Below, piece by piece: positions 34,537 to 43,985 of a stretch of 64,000 nucleotides of DNA; positions within the stretch are counted from its first letter, which is position 1; every line of letters starts with the position of its first letter. Below the pieces are notes generated by a model. It saw only the letters and a list, made by a program, of their open reading frames with translations. It was not told the DNA's origin and did no database searches. The DNA comes from an uncultured Prochlorococcus sp. (GTDB lineage Bacteria > Cyanobacteriota > Cyanobacteriia > PCC-6307 > Cyanobiaceae). Both the position numbers and the translations under genes were made by a program. The stretch covers positions 1 to 64,000 of the forward strand of contig CABZLA010000001.1 in the NCBI GenBank assembly GCA_902526435.1, in the 5' to 3' direction.

Positions 34537-36246
34537 ATGTCTTATAGAATTAATAGAAAAACTTATGCTCAAACATATGGACCTACAAAGGGAGATAGAG
34601 TAAGACTTGCAGATACAGAATTAATAATTGAAGTAGAAAAAGATTTCACAACTTATGGAGATGAAGTTAAATTTGGAGGAGGTAAGGTTATCAGAGATGG
34701 GATGGGCCAGTCTCAAGTAACCAGAGATGATGGAGCCGTTGATACCGTAATAACAAATGCCTTAATAGTTGATTGGTGGGGAATTGTAAAAGCTGATGTC
34801 GGATTGAAAAATGGAAAAATTTGTGAAATTGGTAAAGCAGGTAATCCTGATATACAAGATAATATAAATATAATCATTGGATCTTCAACTGAAGTAATAG
34901 CTGGTGAGGGGCACATTCTTACCGCAGGATCAATTGATACACATATTCATTTTATTTGTCCTCAACAAATAGAAACAGCATTAGCTTCTGGTATAACAAC
35001 CATGTTAGGAGGAGGCACAGGCCCAGCCACAGGAACTAATGCTACAACTTGTACTCCTGGGGCTTTTCATATATCTCGTATGCTTCAATCTGCTGAAGCA
35101 TTCCCTATGAATATAGGTTTTTTTGGTAAGGGTAATTCATCTAATGAAATAAATCTTTTTGAGCAAGTTAATGCAGGTGCATGTGGTTTAAAGTTACATG
35201 AAGACTGGGGTACAACTCCGTCAACGATTAACGCATGTCTTAATGTTGCAGATACTCTAGATGTTCAAGTATGTATTCATACTGATACTTTGAATGAGGC
35301 AGGATTCGTAGAAGACACCATAAAGGCCATTGCAGGTCGAACTATACATACTTTTCATACCGAAGGTGCTGGTGGTGGCCACGCTCCAGATATTATTAAA
35401 ATTTGTGGAGAAAATAATGTGTTACCAAGTAGTACTAATCCAACAAGGCCTTACACCAAAAATACTCTAGAAGAACATCTTGACATGTTAATGGTCTGTC
35501 ATCATTTAGATTCCAAAATTCCAGAAGATATTGCATTTGCAGAGTCAAGAATTAGGAGGGAGACAATAGCTGCGGAAGATATTTTGCATGATATAGGAGC
35601 TTTTTCAATTATTGCAAGTGATTCACAGGCTATGGGACGAGTTGGAGAAGTAATAACAAGAACTTTTCAAACCGCACATAAAATGAAAGTGCAAAGAGGT
35701 CCTTTACCTGAAGATTCTGATAGAAATGATAACTATAGAGTTAAAAGATATATCTCTAAAGTTACTATTAATCCAGCTATTGCTCATGGAATTAATAGTG
35801 TTGTTGGTTCTATAGAAAAGGGTAAAATAGCGGATTTGGTTTTGTGGAAACCTTCCTTTTTTGGTGTTAAACCAGAATTAGTTGTCAAAGGGGGTTCTAT
35901 AGTTTGGTCTCAGATGGGTGATGCAAATGCTTCAATTCCAACACCAGGGCCTGTTCATGGTAGACCTATGTTTGCAAATTATGGTCAATCACTTTTAAAA
36001 AGTTCTTTCACTTTTATGAGTAAAAATGCAATTGAGCTTGATATTCCTAACAAACTTTCTTTACGAAAAAAGTGTTTGGCTGTAGAAAACACAAGATCTA
36101 TTACTAAATTAGATCTAAAATTGAATAATAAATTACCAAATATCACAGTTGATCCACAAACTTATGAAGTATTTGCTGATGGAGCATTACTTTCTTGTGA
36201 ACCTCTTGATGAAGTACCGATGGCTCAAAAATATTTTTTGCTTTAG
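34537..36246 (+). CDS. ureC: Urease alpha (catalytic) subunit
   Basis: The 569-residue amidohydrolase splits urea into ammonia and carbamate. Nickel ligands are visible: DTHIH (about residues 134-138), the carbamylated Lys in GLKLHED (about 219) with the following His, [13 protein letters not shown], and the Asp of [11 protein letters not shown]. The mobile flap Cys-His is in LMVCHHLD. All catalytic residues are intact, so the enzyme should be active. Its stop overlaps the convergent gpgS by 4 bp. Confidence 0.99.
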   Translation: MSYRINRKTYAQTYGPTKGDRVRLADTELIIEVEKDFTTYGDEVKFGGGKVIRDGMGQSQVTRDDGAVDTVITNALIVDWWGIVKADVGLKNGKICEIGKAGNPDIQDNINIIIGSSTEVIAGEGHILTAGSIDTHIHFICPQQIETALASGITTMLGGGTGPATGTNATTCTPGAFHISRMLQSAEAFPMNIGFFGKGNSSNEINLFEQVNAGACGLKLHEDWGTTPSTINACLNVADTLDVQVCIHTDTLNEAGFVEDTIKAIAGRTIHTFHTEGAGGGHAPDIIKICGENNVLPSSTNPTRPYTKNTLEEHLDMLMVCHHLDSKIPEDIAFAESRIRRETIAAEDILHDIGAFSIIASDSQAMGRVGEVITRTFQTAHKMKVQRGPLPEDSDRNDNYRVKRYISKVTINPAIAHGINSVVGSIEKGKIADLVLWKPSFFGVKPELVVKGGSIVWSQMGDANASIPTPGPVHGRPMFANYGQSLLKSSFTFMSKNAIELDIPNKLSLRKKCLAVENTRSITKLDLKLNNKLPNITVDPQTYEVFADGALLSCEPLDEVPMAQKYFLL

Positions 36247-37469
36247 TAGTTATTAATTAATTCTTTTTGAGTTGTATTTATTTCTTTAGATCCTGCATTT
36301 GCTAAATCTTCTTGAAGCTTATTCTCGCATGAAAGAACTCTTGACCAACTAGGAAGTTGTTGAGTTGTTGGATTTGCTAAGTAACCTTGAGTAGCAGGTC
36401 TTAATAGTTTTGCAAATTTTTGAACAGACAATTCCTCTTCATGCCTGTCATATGGAAGCTTATTAACTGCGGAATCTAATCCAAATTGTTTAACTCTATC
36501 TTCACCTACTCTTTTATAGAGAACTTCAAGTGTTGATAATTGAGTGCTTGTAAGAGTCTGAGCTTGATGTTCCATAAGTCCTCTTAAGACACTAGATAGA
36601 ATTTCTGTGCACATTTTTTGAAGACCCTCCTTGGATGATAATCCTATAGTTTTATGTTTATGATCAAATAATCCAAGGTCAACTTGAGCTATTTTTGAAG
36701 TTCTGACATTCCTATAAACCTCAGATAGAAGACCTATCTCTAATCCCCAATCACATGGAATTCTTAAATTCATAGCCAAATCTTTTGTAAATGCAAATTC
36801 ACCAGCTAAAGGATATCTAAACGATTGTAAATACTGCAAAAACGGTCCATTCCCAACTAACTGCTCCAAACTTGCCAATAGAGGACCTACAAATAATCTC
36901 GTTGCTCTTCCTTGTAATTGATTTGTTTCTAATGATAATCGACTATAGAAGGCTTTTACATAGGAAATCCCATATGATTCGTCTAACAAAGGAAGAATCA
37001 TTCTTGATGGATATAATGGGGTGAATGTTCTTATGTCGGCATCAAATAAAGCAACTACGTCAGATTGTCTTGTCGCAACCCCTATTCCTTGCCATACTGC
37101 CCATCCTTTTCCTGGGGTTCCAAGAAGTTCTAATCCATTTTTTTCTTGATTTTTTAATAGTTCTATTACAGATGGAGAATTTGTCCATTGTATATGAACG
37201 GGGAATGGCATTGAATCAAAAAATGACTTTGCAGAATTTGCTTGATCAGCCGTTTTTGCAGATAAAGCAATAATTAATTCATTTAATCCGGTAAGATTTT
37301 TTAAAACTTCTTTTATGTCTCTTAGCGCAGGTCGTTCAAATTCTTCAAAGAGACAAGGAATTAATATTGCTGTAGATCTTTTCTGAAGATTTTTATTTAG
37401 TTCTCTAAGTAGATCCTTAGTGACGCCATATTCATGTATTGTTGTGATTAAACCTTGTTGAAAGTCCAT
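36243..37469 (-). CDS. gpgS: Glucosyl-3-phosphoglycerate synthase
   Basis: The 408-residue GT81-type enzyme makes glucosyl-3-phosphoglycerate from NDP-glucose and 3-phosphoglycerate, the first step of glucosylglycerate synthesis. The metal motif DAD is in [11 protein letters not shown] (near residue 145). GKGWAVWQG precedes it, and [16 protein letters not shown] with FDHKHK follow, as in GpgS/MpgS enzymes. Glucosylglycerate is a compatible solute of picocyanobacteria, favoured when nitrogen is short. It is divergent from the phosphorylase gene. Confidence 0.93.
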   Translation of the reverse strand: MDFQQGLITTIHEYGVTKDLLRELNKNLQKRSTAILIPCLFEEFERPALRDIKEVLKNLTGLNELIIALSAKTADQANSAKSFFDSMPFPVHIQWTNSPSVIELLKNQEKNGLELLGTPGKGWAVWQGIGVATRQSDVVALFDADIRTFTPLYPSRMILPLLDESYGISYVKAFYSRLSLETNQLQGRATRLFVGPLLASLEQLVGNGPFLQYLQSFRYPLAGEFAFTKDLAMNLRIPCDWGLEIGLLSEVYRNVRTSKIAQVDLGLFDHKHKTIGLSSKEGLQKMCTEILSSVLRGLMEHQAQTLTSTQLSTLEVLYKRVGEDRVKQFGLDSAVNKLPYDRHEEELSVQKFAKLLRPATQGYLANPTTQQLPSWSRVLSCENKLQEDLANAGSKEINTTQKELINNY

Positions 37470-37519
37470 TTTCTATTTGATGTGCAGAATAGTGTTAATA
37501 CTTCGATGATTTTTTCAAA

Positions 37520-39289
37520 GTGACGCAAATTGATTCAGAGAAAAAATTAGATAGATTAAGACTTAGTAAATTGTTGGAAACAATTTATAATGATCATACT
37601 ACCGAAGAGCTTAACTTTATTTGTAATCAATTATTGCAGATTTTAGATAATTTCTCAGAGAAGTCTCGTTATGAAGAAATAAGTGAAGATCAAAAATGGG
37701 ACGAATCGTATGCTGTTTTAATAACCTACGCAGATGGTGTTTATAAAAAAGGAGAAGCCACTCTTGTAACGCTTCAAGAATTACTTGCTAAATATTTTGG
37801 AAGTTTATCAAAAGTAGTTCATATTCTTCCATTTCTAAAATCAACTAGTGATGGTGGATTTGCTGTATCTAGTCATAAGTCTTTAGAAGAAAAATTTGGT
37901 GGTTGGGAGGATCTTAATAGAATTTCTAACAAACATTATTTAATGGCTGATTTAGTTTTAAATCATGTTTCATCCTCTCATCTATGGGTTCAGCAATTTA
38001 TTAAATGTCAAGAACCTGGTTTGTCTAATGTCTTTTCTCCTGCACAAGATCTTGACTGGAAAAATGTTATCAGACCAAGAAGTTCATCTCTTTTCTCTCA
38101 AATAAATACAGAAGATGGACAAAAACAAGTTTGGACAACCTTTGGGCCAGATCAAGTTGATTTGAATTGGCTTAATCCCAAAATGACGATAGAGTTTCTT
38201 AATTTGATAATTATTTATTTATCAAATGGTATTAAATGGTTAAGACTTGATGCAGTTGGTTTTATTTGGAAGGAACCTGGAACAACATGTTTGCATTTAC
38301 CAAAAGCACATTCAATAGTAAAAATCTTAAGAATATTGCTTAATGATCTTCTGAAAGATGGCGTATTAATTACTGAGACAAATGTTCCACAGAAGGAAAA
38401 TCTTTCTTATTTAATCCCTGAAGATGAGGCGGATATGGCTTATAATTTTCCTTTACCCCCACTTCTTTTAGAAGCAATAATCACTTCAAGAGCGGATATT
38501 CTAAATTCATGGATTTGTGATTGGCCAGAGTTACCCGAAACTACGACTCTATTTAATTTTACTGCTTCTCATGATGGTGTTGGATTAAGGGCTTTAGAGG
38601 GCCTCATGAATGAAAATAGAATTAAAGAGTTGTTGATTAATTGTGAGAAAAGAGGTGGACTAGTAAGTCATAGAAGATTATCAAATGGTGAAGATAAACC
38701 ATATGAATTAAATATTAGTTGGTGGAGTGCAATGGAAGATTCAGGCAGAGATTCAAATCGTTTTCAATATGAGAGGTTTTTATTAACCCAATTACTCGTG
38801 ATGTCTCTAAAAGGTGTTCCCGCTTTTTATTTACCAGCAATACTGGCTTCAGAAAATGACATAAAAAGTTTTTCAATGACAGGTCAAAGAAGAGATTTGA
38901 ATAGAGAAAAATTTAAGTCTGAGAAACTAGAAGCTGTTTTTAAAAATCCTGAATCTAATGCTAATAAAAATCTTAGATATCTCCGAAATGCAATGGATGT
39001 AAGATCAAAATTATCTCAATTCCATCCTCAGTCTCAGATGGAATGTTTATCTAAAAATAGAGCTGATATTGTTGTAATTAAAAGGGGTATTGGTTCAAAA
39101 GCTGTTTTTATAATTCACAATATGACAGCAAATAAAATTAACTACAGGTTCATTGATTATGAATTTACTAAATTAATTAAAAATGATTTTAATATGCAGG
39201 ATTATTTAACATCTAACAAATATAATTCTAATAATATTGAACTTGATCCCTTTCAAGTTATTTGGCTTGGTTTTTTGATTGATGATTGA
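37520..39289 (+). CDS. GH13 sucrose/glucosylglycerate phosphorylase-like enzyme
   Basis: The 589-residue protein has the GH13_18 plan. The nucleophile Asp is in IKWLRLDAVGFIWKEPGT (about residue 243), the acid/base Glu in LITETNVP, and the third acid in FTASHDGVGLRA. A short helical N-terminal extension precedes the barrel. Family members phosphorolyse sucrose or glucosylglycerate to glucose-1-phosphate. The neighbours gpgS, gpgP and glycerate kinase make glucosylglycerate the likely substrate (inference). Confidence 0.85.
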   Translation: MTQIDSEKKLDRLRLSKLLETIYNDHTTEELNFICNQLLQILDNFSEKSRYEEISEDQKWDESYAVLITYADGVYKKGEATLVTLQELLAKYFGSLSKVVHILPFLKSTSDGGFAVSSHKSLEEKFGGWEDLNRISNKHYLMADLVLNHVSSSHLWVQQFIKCQEPGLSNVFSPAQDLDWKNVIRPRSSSLFSQINTEDGQKQVWTTFGPDQVDLNWLNPKMTIEFLNLIIIYLSNGIKWLRLDAVGFIWKEPGTTCLHLPKAHSIVKILRILLNDLLKDGVLITETNVPQKENLSYLIPEDEADMAYNFPLPPLLLEAIITSRADILNSWICDWPELPETTTLFNFTASHDGVGLRALEGLMNENRIKELLINCEKRGGLVSHRRLSNGEDKPYELNISWWSAMEDSGRDSNRFQYERFLLTQLLVMSLKGVPAFYLPAILASENDIKSFSMTGQRRDLNREKFKSEKLEAVFKNPESNANKNLRYLRNAMDVRSKLSQFHPQSQMECLSKNRADIVVIKRGIGSKAVFIIHNMTANKINYRFIDYEFTKLIKNDFNMQDYLTSNKYNSNNIELDPFQVIWLGFLIDD

Positions 39290-40085
39290 AAATTCTTCCT
39301 TTTGGATCGTCAGTGATGTTGATGGAACATTAATGGATCATTCTTATGATTTAACCCCAGCAAAAGAAACTATAAAATTACTTCAAGAGTTATCTGTTCC
39401 AGTAATACTATGTACTAGTAAAACCGCATCTGAGGTTAAAGTTATTAGAAAGCAGCTTAATTTAACTGATCCATATATTGTTGAAAATGGTGCAGCCATA
39501 TATGGTGAAACATTAAATAAAGTTAATGGGGAGATTGTTCTTGGAGAAAAATACAAAATACTTGAAAATATTTTAAGCAGTATTTCTAAAGAAATTAATT
39601 ATGATTTACAGCCACTCAATAATATTTCTGACCAAGAGGCAACAGAACTAACTGGATTAAAAGGCCATTCTCTTGATTTAATGAGAGATAGACACTGGAG
39701 TATGCCATTCTTAAATCCTCCTAAAAACAAAATAGAAAAAATTAATATTTGTTGTAAAAGATTTGGTGTAGAAGTTTTTAAAGGTAATAGGATGAGTCAC
39801 ATGTTGTCAATTAATTCAAACAAGGGAAAAGCAATTAATGCGCTCAAAAAATATGCAAATAATCCGAATATTAAAATTATTGGTCTAGGAGATTCTCCTA
39901 ATGATTTACCTTTATTGTTGAATTCAGATTACAAAATTGTGATTCCTGGTCCTGATGGACCAAATTTGGAATTATTAGAGAAATTAAATCATCATAAATA
40001 CACCCTAGCGACTGATCCAAATGGTTATGGTTGGAAAAGTGAAATAAATAAGTTAATAAATAATTTAGTATTAAGTAAATTATGA
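39282..40085 (+). CDS. Glucosyl-3-phosphoglycerate phosphatase-like HAD enzyme
   Basis: A HAD-superfamily phosphatase of the mannosyl-3-phosphoglycerate phosphatase (MPGP) type. FWIVSDVDGTLMDHS is motif I with the Asp nucleophile, ILCTSKTASE is motif II, and IIGLGDSPNDLPLL is motif IV. It should remove the phosphate from glucosyl-3-phosphoglycerate to finish glucosylglycerate. ATG 39282 overlaps the preceding gene by 8 bp, and the next gene overlaps its end by 4 bp. Confidence 0.88.
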   Translation: MIENSSFWIVSDVDGTLMDHSYDLTPAKETIKLLQELSVPVILCTSKTASEVKVIRKQLNLTDPYIVENGAAIYGETLNKVNGEIVLGEKYKILENILSSISKEINYDLQPLNNISDQEATELTGLKGHSLDLMRDRHWSMPFLNPPKNKIEKINICCKRFGVEVFKGNRMSHMLSINSNKGKAINALKKYANNPNIKIIGLGDSPNDLPLLLNSDYKIVIPGPDGPNLELLEKLNHHKYTLATDPNGYGWKSEINKLINNLVLSKL

Positions 40086-41041
40086 AAGATTTAAATATTG
40101 AATTTCCATTGGATGATTTTGAAAAATTAATTTCTCAAATTGGATGGAGTTCATTAGATGAATGGTTTATGTTCTGGAATCTCAAGAAAGAGATACTCTT
40201 AATTGATAAGTTTTGGGATGATAATGTAAATGATGATTGGATTTGGGGATTGGCTTTACCCCTTTTATCACAAGCATATAAATTAAATAAAAAATCTCCT
40301 GAGAGGAATATTATTGGAATATCAGCTTTACCTGGTACTGGGAAAACCACTTTAGGTAAATGGTTGGAGAGTATATCTTTAAAATTAAAATTTAAGTTAT
40401 CTGTTATTTCTATTGATGATTTTTACCTACCATCTGAAGAAATGAAATTTGCTATTAAAAATAATCCATGGAATGTATCCCGAGGTTTTCCTGGCAGCCA
40501 CTCGATTGATTTAATGAAAGAGAAATTACTTAAATGGAAAACCGATGGACAATTAAATGTACCTGTTTTTGACAAGTCATTAAGAAATGGTTTAGGAGAT
40601 AGAGCCTATTGGAGAGAGGAATCTCCTGATTTGCTAATAATTGAGGGATGGTTTTTAGGTGTTAAACCTTTATCAACAGATTCTGATTATTCAGTAAAAA
40701 AAATTTCACCTCCTTTAAGTGATCGTGAATTTTCTTACAGAGATAAAATACAAAATAATTTAAATCAATATTTAGACATATGGAATATGATTGATAAAAT
40801 TTGGCATTTAAAACCTTTGAAATTTGAATATATGAATGAATGGAAATCTAATCAAGAAAAAAGTATGCAGGTTAAAAGAGGAAGTTCTCTTAAAGACGAT
40901 AATTTGACTAATTTTCTTCGTATGTTAAATGTTTCTATCCCACATAAAAGTTTTGACGATATCAACTCGGATGTTTTATTGATGATAAATAAAGAGAGAA
41001 AGTTAATTAGAGTTGGATTAAATCAACATTTATCTAAATAA
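40082..41041 (+). CDS. D-glycerate 3-kinase-like P-loop kinase
   Basis: The 319-residue protein has Walker A IIGISALPGTGKTTLGKWL (about residues 79-97), then ISIDDFYLPSEEM and LIIEGWFLG, matching the plant/cyanobacterial GLYK family that makes 3-phosphoglycerate from D-glycerate. In photosynthetic cells it closes photorespiration. Here its coupling to gpgP and the phosphorylase suggests that it also recovers glycerate freed from glucosylglycerate. Confidence 0.88.
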   Translation: MKDLNIEFPLDDFEKLISQIGWSSLDEWFMFWNLKKEILLIDKFWDDNVNDDWIWGLALPLLSQAYKLNKKSPERNIIGISALPGTGKTTLGKWLESISLKLKFKLSVISIDDFYLPSEEMKFAIKNNPWNVSRGFPGSHSIDLMKEKLLKWKTDGQLNVPVFDKSLRNGLGDRAYWREESPDLLIIEGWFLGVKPLSTDSDYSVKKISPPLSDREFSYRDKIQNNLNQYLDIWNMIDKIWHLKPLKFEYMNEWKSNQEKSMQVKRGSSLKDDNLTNFLRMLNVSIPHKSFDDINSDVLLMINKERKLIRVGLNQHLSK

Positions 41042-41117
41042 TTTTTTATTTAGTTGTTTTTTATACATTTTCAATCAATTTACTTGGTGTTTAATATAGT
41101 TAATTTTATTATTTTAG

Positions 41118-41345
41118 ATGATTGAGTTTTCCTATAAAAATGAAGGCTCCAGAATGGTAGTGTTGAGATGCATAGGCCCTTCAAATTTTTTTTTAGAAAG
41201 AGTTTTATTTCCGACAGATATTCTATCTTTTATGGCTCCTAAAGATTCAAGAGTTGAAATTTGGGGTAATGAATTATATGGTCCTAAACTAGAAGAAAGA
41301 ATAAGAATTTCATCTGAGAATGAAGATGCAACTTTAGTTGCTTAA
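41118..41345 (+). CDS. DUF1830 protein
   Basis: A 75-residue beta-rich protein beginning MIEFSYKNEGSRMVVLRCIGP, with NFFLERVLFPTDILSFMAP and VEIWGNELYGPKLEERI. This matches the cyanobacteria-specific DUF1830 family as I recall it. Cys and aromatic positions are kept. The role is unknown. Confidence 0.8.
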   Translation: MIEFSYKNEGSRMVVLRCIGPSNFFLERVLFPTDILSFMAPKDSRVEIWGNELYGPKLEERIRISSENEDATLVA

Positions 41346-41439
41346 TTCGTTTAACTATTAATGTCTTCGAGTCAGAATTTTTTAACGACCTAGATTATTT
41401 TTATTGATATTATTATTATTATATATTTAGTTTAGTATA

Positions 41440-41565
41440 ATGATTCATTTTGCTTCTTTTGCCATAGGAGGTTTTGTTCCTTCAGCAGCTATTGCGGGTG
41501 TTCTAGTTTTGATTGGTCTTGGAGCATTTTTTTATCTGGGATTGAAAGGACCAACAGATTATTAA
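41440..41565 (+). CDS. Tiny membrane protein with FAIGGF motif (41 aa)
   Basis: An ATG-started 41-codon frame: HFASFAIGGFVPSAAIAG, then one membrane helix (about residues 16-34) and a short end LKGPTDY. The head matches that of the 45-residue protein at 8311. The Gly/Ala-rich helix and short tail are like low-mass photosynthetic-complex subunits, though no named match is certain. Confidence 0.75.
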   Translation: MIHFASFAIGGFVPSAAIAGVLVLIGLGAFFYLGLKGPTDY

Positions 41566-41598
41566 TAATATAAAAAATATCAAATAGACATAATTACG

Positions 41599-41733
41599 AT
41601 GAATCTTACAATAGTGCTTTTTATAATTAGTTTGCCTTTTGTATTACTATCAGTATATTTTGGAACGAAAAATGATTTTTACGAAAGTGAAAATTATAAA
41701 GGTGATGGATGTGCTCATGATGTGAAGAGATAA
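41599..41733 (+). CDS. Tiny membrane-anchored protein (44 aa)
   Basis: An ATG-started 44-codon frame: NLTIVLFIISLPFVLLSVYFG forms one membrane helix. A polar tail follows with one Cys and a His (GCAHDVKR). It starts 33 bp after the FAIGGF gene and may share its transcript. Function unknown. Confidence 0.6.
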   Translation: MNLTIVLFIISLPFVLLSVYFGTKNDFYESENYKGDGCAHDVKR

Positions 41734-41735
41734 TA

Positions 41736-42014
41736 TTATTTATAGATTCCGCCATATATACAAGTCCATTTATTATCAAATTGCCAGACAGGCATATAAA
41801 TTTCTTTTGAGATTTTATCCCCAGCTTTTTCACAAGCCTCGATATCTTTCATTGGAATAGCGTATAATGAAGGGCTAGTTATTCCACTTACCTCAGGTCT
41901 TCCTCCTGGTCCTTGTCTATAGGTTCCAATTACTAACCAATAATCAGCTTTTACAGTCTCAGAAAATATGAAAAGATTTAGAAAAATAAATATTTTTAAA
42001 ACGTATTTATTCAT
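41736..42014 (-). CDS. Small exported protein (92 aa)
   Basis: MNKYVLKIFIFLNLFIFSETVKA is a signal peptide with a likely cut after VKA. The mature part (DYWLVIGTYRQGPGGRPEV, EACEKAGDKI, WTCIYGGIY) has two Cys that could pair in the periplasm. The end leaves 2 bp to the convergent 44-residue gene. Function unknown. Confidence 0.75.
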   Translation of the reverse strand: MNKYVLKIFIFLNLFIFSETVKADYWLVIGTYRQGPGGRPEVSGITSPSLYAIPMKDIEACEKAGDKISKEIYMPVWQFDNKWTCIYGGIYK

Positions 42015-42103
42015 GTTATTTTTATCTTTGCTTTTTTAATAACAATTTAAATTGTATTGTATTTAATTGATATTATTATAGAAAAAAAATTAATTAAAAA
42101 ATA

Positions 42104-42922
42104 TTGGAATTTTTAAAATTTATTTTTTATGGAATAATCCAAGGTTTAACAGAATTTATACCTGTAAGTAGCACTGCACATTTAAAAATAATATCTTTAT
42201 TATTTGGAATTAATGATCCTGGTTCCTCTGTTTCTGCAATCATACAAATCGGAAGTGTTTTCGCAATACTTTGGTATTTTAGGAAAAGCATTTTTAATTT
42301 TAAAAGTACAAATTCTATAAAACTAAAAAATTCATTTTTGTTCAGTAAGTTATATAAATCTATCATTATAGGTACAATTCCAATTGTTTTTATTGGTATA
42401 GTTATAAAGATGTTTGTTCCAGGATTCTCTGATTCATTTTTACGTTCAAATCTTTCAATAGCTTTAGTATCTATATTGATGTCTTTAATAATGCTTTTTG
42501 CAGATATTTCGACTAATAAACTAATTAATTTAAATAATCATAAATATCGTAATAGTTTTTATATAGGAATTGCCCAAGCTTTATCTATTATTCCAGGTGT
42601 ATCTCGTTCTGGAGTTACTATTTCTATGGCACTCTTATCTGGATGGGATAGAAAAAATGCAGCTAAATTTTCATTTCTACTTGGTATTCCTTCAATTTCT
42701 CTTGCAGCTTTTGTTGAGTTTTTAAGTTCACTAAATCATTTTTCAGCATTTCCATTCCTTCCTCTATTTGCTGGATTAATTACAACTTTCTTCTCTTCTC
42801 TATTAGCCATCAATTTTTTAATAAAGTATGTTTCCTCTCATGGACTCAAAATATTTGTTTATTATCGGTTGATGTTCGGAATCTTGATTCTTTTCAATTT
42901 AAAGCAATTTAAATTAAATTAA
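42104..42922 (+). CDS. uppP: Undecaprenyl-diphosphate phosphatase
   Basis: A 272-residue polytopic membrane enzyme that recycles the lipid carrier of peptidoglycan synthesis. GIIQGLTEFIPVSSTAHL (about residues 10-27) and IIPGVSRSGVTISMALL (about 162-178) are the two catalytic blocks, with their conserved Glu, Ser, His and Arg. TTG at 42104 is the start; no ATG precedes the first motif. Confidence 0.95.
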   Translation: MEFLKFIFYGIIQGLTEFIPVSSTAHLKIISLLFGINDPGSSVSAIIQIGSVFAILWYFRKSIFNFKSTNSIKLKNSFLFSKLYKSIIIGTIPIVFIGIVIKMFVPGFSDSFLRSNLSIALVSILMSLIMLFADISTNKLINLNNHKYRNSFYIGIAQALSIIPGVSRSGVTISMALLSGWDRKNAAKFSFLLGIPSISLAAFVEFLSSLNHFSAFPFLPLFAGLITTFFSSLLAINFLIKYVSSHGLKIFVYYRLMFGILILFNLKQFKLN

Positions 42923-42965
42923 ATCAATACTTCTATGTTACTGTTTTTTAAATATTATTTTACGG

Positions 42966-43124
42966 ATGATTTTTTTTATATCATATCAACTAGGAGAGGT
43001 TGAAGTTTCTAATCTTACTATAATTATATGTGCAATTTTTTCTTCATTTACTTTCATCGCTGTTGGAATAAGTTCTTATAAACTGTACAAATCATTAATA
43101 AATAAAGATGATTCTGAATCTTAA
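42966..43124 (+). CDS. Small membrane protein (52 aa)
   Basis: An ATG-started 52-codon frame has one membrane helix (LTIIICAIFSSFTFIAVGISSY, about residues 17-38) and a charged tail (LINKDDSES). Its stop touches the 3' end of the convergent tRNA-Pro gene, so any transcript would read into its antisense. Function unknown. Confidence 0.55.
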   Translation: MIFFISYQLGEVEVSNLTIIICAIFSSFTFIAVGISSYKLYKSLINKDDSES

Positions 43125-43198
43125 TCGGAACGGCGGGATTTGAACCCACGACCCCCACTACCCCAAAGTGGTGCGCTACCAAACTGCGCTACGCCCCG
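43125..43198 (-). tRNA. tRNA-Pro (anticodon GGG)
   Basis: On the minus strand the sequence folds as a full cloverleaf. The acceptor is CGGGGCG with CGTTCCG plus discriminator A, the D arm has the AGTTTGGTAG loop, and the anticodon stem CCACT/AGTGG encloses TTGGGGT, giving anticodon GGG. The T arm contains GTTCGAATCC. CCA is not encoded. It lies between a small membrane gene and msrA. Confidence 0.95.
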
Positions 43199-43225
43199 TA
43201 TTGATACTATAAATATAAAAGACTT

Positions 43226-43954
43226 TTAATTGTTAATATCAATAGGTTTATTATTAGATCTCAATACACATTTATCAATGTCCCAATTGAAATTATCCCA
43301 GATTTTTGTTGGGAGTTTGTAATTACAGTTATTGAAACTTCCTAACTTTACTTTAGTAGGAGATGCCGAACAATATTGCCTACTACCTTCTAAAGCTAAA
43401 TACTGCTGATGATAGTCTTCAGCGTAGTAATAAGTATCAATTTTTTTAATCTCTGTTTCTATGTGCCCTAAATTATTTTTGTAAAGTTCTTTTTGGAAAG
43501 CTTCTTTGCTCGAGTAAATTTTGTCTTTATTCCTGTCATTCTTATAGTAAATTGTTGATCTATATTGAGTTCCCATATCATTACCTTGTCTATTTTTTTG
43601 GGTTGGGTTATGACATTCCCAGAACATTTTTAATAAATCGCTAATATCTATTTCATTTATATTCCAAACAACCCTTACAACTTCTGCGTGACCGGTCATA
43701 CCAGAGCAAACTTCGTAGTAAGTTGGGTTTTTCTTCTCTCCTCCTGCATAACCAACGGATGTCGTAATAACTCCAGGAAGTTTCCAGAAACATTTTTCTG
43801 CACCCCAAAAACAACCACATCCAAATATTATTTCATCCGCTTGAGATTTTGGTAACTCTTTTATATCAGTCATTAGTATTCTGTGGAGGAAATTTGTTTC
43901 ATTTGCTGAAACTGATTTATCGTTTGTCATAAGTTTTTTAAGAAATTCAAACAT
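43226..43954 (-). CDS. msrA: Peptide methionine sulfoxide reductase MsrA
   Basis: The catalytic motif GCFWGAEKCFW (about residues 48-58) is followed by TTSVGYAGGEKKNPTY and VCSGMTGHAEVVRV, all typical of MsrA, which repairs the S form of oxidised Met. The 242-residue length includes a roughly 45-residue N-terminal extension without signal-peptide character. It is likely cytosolic. Confidence 0.95.
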   Translation of the reverse strand: MFEFLKKLMTNDKSVSANETNFLHRILMTDIKELPKSQADEIIFGCGCFWGAEKCFWKLPGVITTSVGYAGGEKKNPTYYEVCSGMTGHAEVVRVVWNINEIDISDLLKMFWECHNPTQKNRQGNDMGTQYRSTIYYKNDRNKDKIYSSKEAFQKELYKNNLGHIETEIKKIDTYYYAEDYHQQYLALEGSRQYCSASPTKVKLGSFNNCNYKLPTKIWDNFNWDIDKCVLRSNNKPIDINN

Positions 43955-43985
43955 CTTTAGTATGTATTTAATTAAAAAGTCTTTT

